This document shows, one piece after another, positions 62,946 through 64,000 of a stretch of DNA of 64,000 nucleotides. Both the position numbers and the translations under genes were made by a program. Within the stretch, counting starts at the first letter, position 1, and the number at the start of each line of letters is the position of its first letter. Source of the stretch: Paracoccus sp. SMMA_5_TC (GTDB lineage: Bacteria > Pseudomonadota > Alphaproteobacteria > Rhodobacterales > Rhodobacteraceae); the NCBI RefSeq assembly GCF_009696685.2, contig NZ_CP102355.1, positions 186,001 through 250,000 on the forward strand, written 5' to 3'. The notes under the pieces were generated by a model. That model was not told the DNA's origin. It ran no database searches and saw nothing but the letters and a program-made list of their open reading frames with translations.

Positions 62946-63911
62946 TCAGCCGCCGCCGAAAGCGCGCTTGCCCATGCCTATCAGCGGGTTGAGCAGATAA
63001 TGCGCGACCGGGATCAGCACCATGCCCAAGATCAGGCCCAGGATACCGTCGAAGAAGGCGGTGGTGACCCAGGCGGCGACGCCCGGGGCGGCCGGCACGG
63101 CATGGGCGGCGGCCTCGGCGCGGTGGTGGATCCACTCATAGGGTTGGTGCTGGCCCAGTTCGTGCAGGCCGTGAATGACGATCTGGCCGCCCACCCAGAT
63201 CATCGCCGCGGTGCCGACGACGGTCAGCACCCGCATGAAGCCGGGCATCACCCGCACGATACCGCGCCCCAGCCCGGCCAGCGCGCCGCCACGCCGGGCC
63301 AGATGCAGCCCGAAATCGTCCGCCTTCACGATCAGCGCGACAAAACCATAGACCGCCACGGTGATCCCCACCGCGACCACGAACAGGATCACCGCCTTCA
63401 TCCACAGCGTGTCGCTGCTGGGAATGGCGGCCAGCGCGATGGTCATGATCTCGGCCGACAGGATGAAATCGGTCTTGATGGCGCCGCGCACGCGCTCTTC
63501 CTCAAGTCCGGCGCCGCCGTCCGCGGTCGGGCGCAGATGCGCCTCGTTGCCATGGTCGTGGGCCAGCGCGTGCCAGACCTTTTCCGCGCCCTCGTAGCAC
63601 AGATAGGATCCGCCCAGCATCAGCAATGGCGTGATCAGCCAGGGGGCGAATGCCGACAACAGCAGCGCCAGCGGCAACAGGATCACCAGCTTGTTGAACA
63701 GCGAGCCACGCGCGATCTTCAGCACGATCGGCACCTCGCGGGCGGCGGAAAAACCGTGCATGTATTTCGGGGTCACCGCGGCATCGTCGATCACCGCGCC
63801 TGCCGCCTTGGCACCGGCCTTGACGGCCTGACCTGCCACATCGTCGACCGATGCGGCGGCAATCTTGGCAATTCCCGCCACGTCGTCCAGCAGCGCCAGC
63901 AATCCGCTCAT
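62946..63911 (-). CDS. DUF808 membrane protein (YedI-like)
   Basis: The 321-residue protein begins MSGLLALLDDVAGIAKIAAA and has the DUF808 pattern with DDAAVTPKYMHGF and several membrane helices (about 80-110, 155-215, 225-250, 280-300). The family is inner-membrane and of unknown function. ATG at 63911 matches homologous N termini; an in-frame start at 63998 would add 29 basic residues. The remaining 89 bases to the window edge hold no gene I can support. Confidence 0.85.
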   Translation of the reverse strand: MSGLLALLDDVAGIAKIAAASVDDVAGQAVKAGAKAAGAVIDDAAVTPKYMHGFSAAREVPIVLKIARGSLFNKLVILLPLALLLSAFAPWLITPLLMLGGSYLCYEGAEKVWHALAHDHGNEAHLRPTADGGAGLEEERVRGAIKTDFILSAEIMTIALAAIPSSDTLWMKAVILFVVAVGITVAVYGFVALIVKADDFGLHLARRGGALAGLGRGIVRVMPGFMRVLTVVGTAAMIWVGGQIVIHGLHELGQHQPYEWIHHRAEAAAHAVPAAPGVAAWVTTAFFDGILGLILGMVLIPVAHYLLNPLIGMGKRAFGGG

Positions 63912-64000
63912 GCCCGATATCCCGTCCTGTCCCGAGGTCGCATCCCACGGGCGCTCCGCTGGCGCCCGTCGGCAAGTTCTGCGCATGTAACGCGCCAAGG

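Overview
The window is a gene-dense, GC-rich chromosomal segment from an alphaproteobacterium, most likely a Rhodobacterales member of the Paracoccus/Rhodobacter type. Support: a CcrM-type GANTC methyltransferase beside rnhB, a Rhodobacterales-style compact flagellar operon, a Hint-domain secreted protein, DUF1467 beside an epimerase annotated as mce, and strongly GC-biased third codon positions that open long antisense frames. No tRNA, rRNA, CRISPR array, insertion sequence or prophage was seen.

Layout. 0.1-5.8 kb: a PhyH-type oxygenase, then allA-rnhB-ccrM on the minus strand, an Fsr-type MFS exporter and a divergent HutC-type regulator. 5.8-8.9 kb: two exported envelope proteins (L,D-transpeptidase, extensin-like) and a Crp-family regulator. 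9.0-15.0 kb: a subset of flagellar genes, with fliI divergent from flgBC-fliEQ-flgFGAH-fliL. 15.1-26.3 kb: a surface-polysaccharide block with a glycosyltransferase, the dTDP-rhamnose operon rfbCBDA, a 991-residue RTX protein, kpsE-kpsT export genes and a phosphohexomutase. 26.4-28.3 kb: a translationally coupled trio (NTF2-like, GNAT, nitrilase-superfamily hydrolase) of unknown function, then an exported protein of 18 MORN repeats. 29.9-36.0 kb: NAD genes (nadE, pncA-pncB), a Hint-domain protein and the tRNA hydroxylase trhO. 36.3-41.6 kb: a small outer-membrane barrel and a second polysaccharide block (flippase, Wzz-like protein, CpsD-like ATPase with a broken P-loop, glycosyltransferase). 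41.6-47.9 kb: glnE, bpt and ilvB-ilvH. 47.9-64 kb: mostly housekeeping and poorly characterised genes, including an M48 lipoprotein protease, nitroreductase, mce, a response regulator, a DUF1501/DUF1800 pair, aspS, a GH25 lysozyme with a CPBP protein, PepSY/DUF2946 proteins, a GlcD-type FAD oxidase and a DUF808 protein.

How it fits together. Two themes recur. One is the cell surface: rhamnose precursor synthesis, two sets of polysaccharide assembly genes, an RTX protein and peptidoglycan enzymes. The other is alphaproteobacterial cell-cycle control: ccrM has three of its own GANTC target sites within 39 bp of leader, and near-consensus CtrA boxes lie in the fliI/flgB divergent promoter and upstream of the response regulator at 52.0 kb. 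The best candidates for undescribed biology are the NTF2-GNAT-nitrilase module, the MORN protein, the CpsD-like protein lacking the P-loop lysine, and the RTX protein sited between rhamnose synthesis and capsule export.
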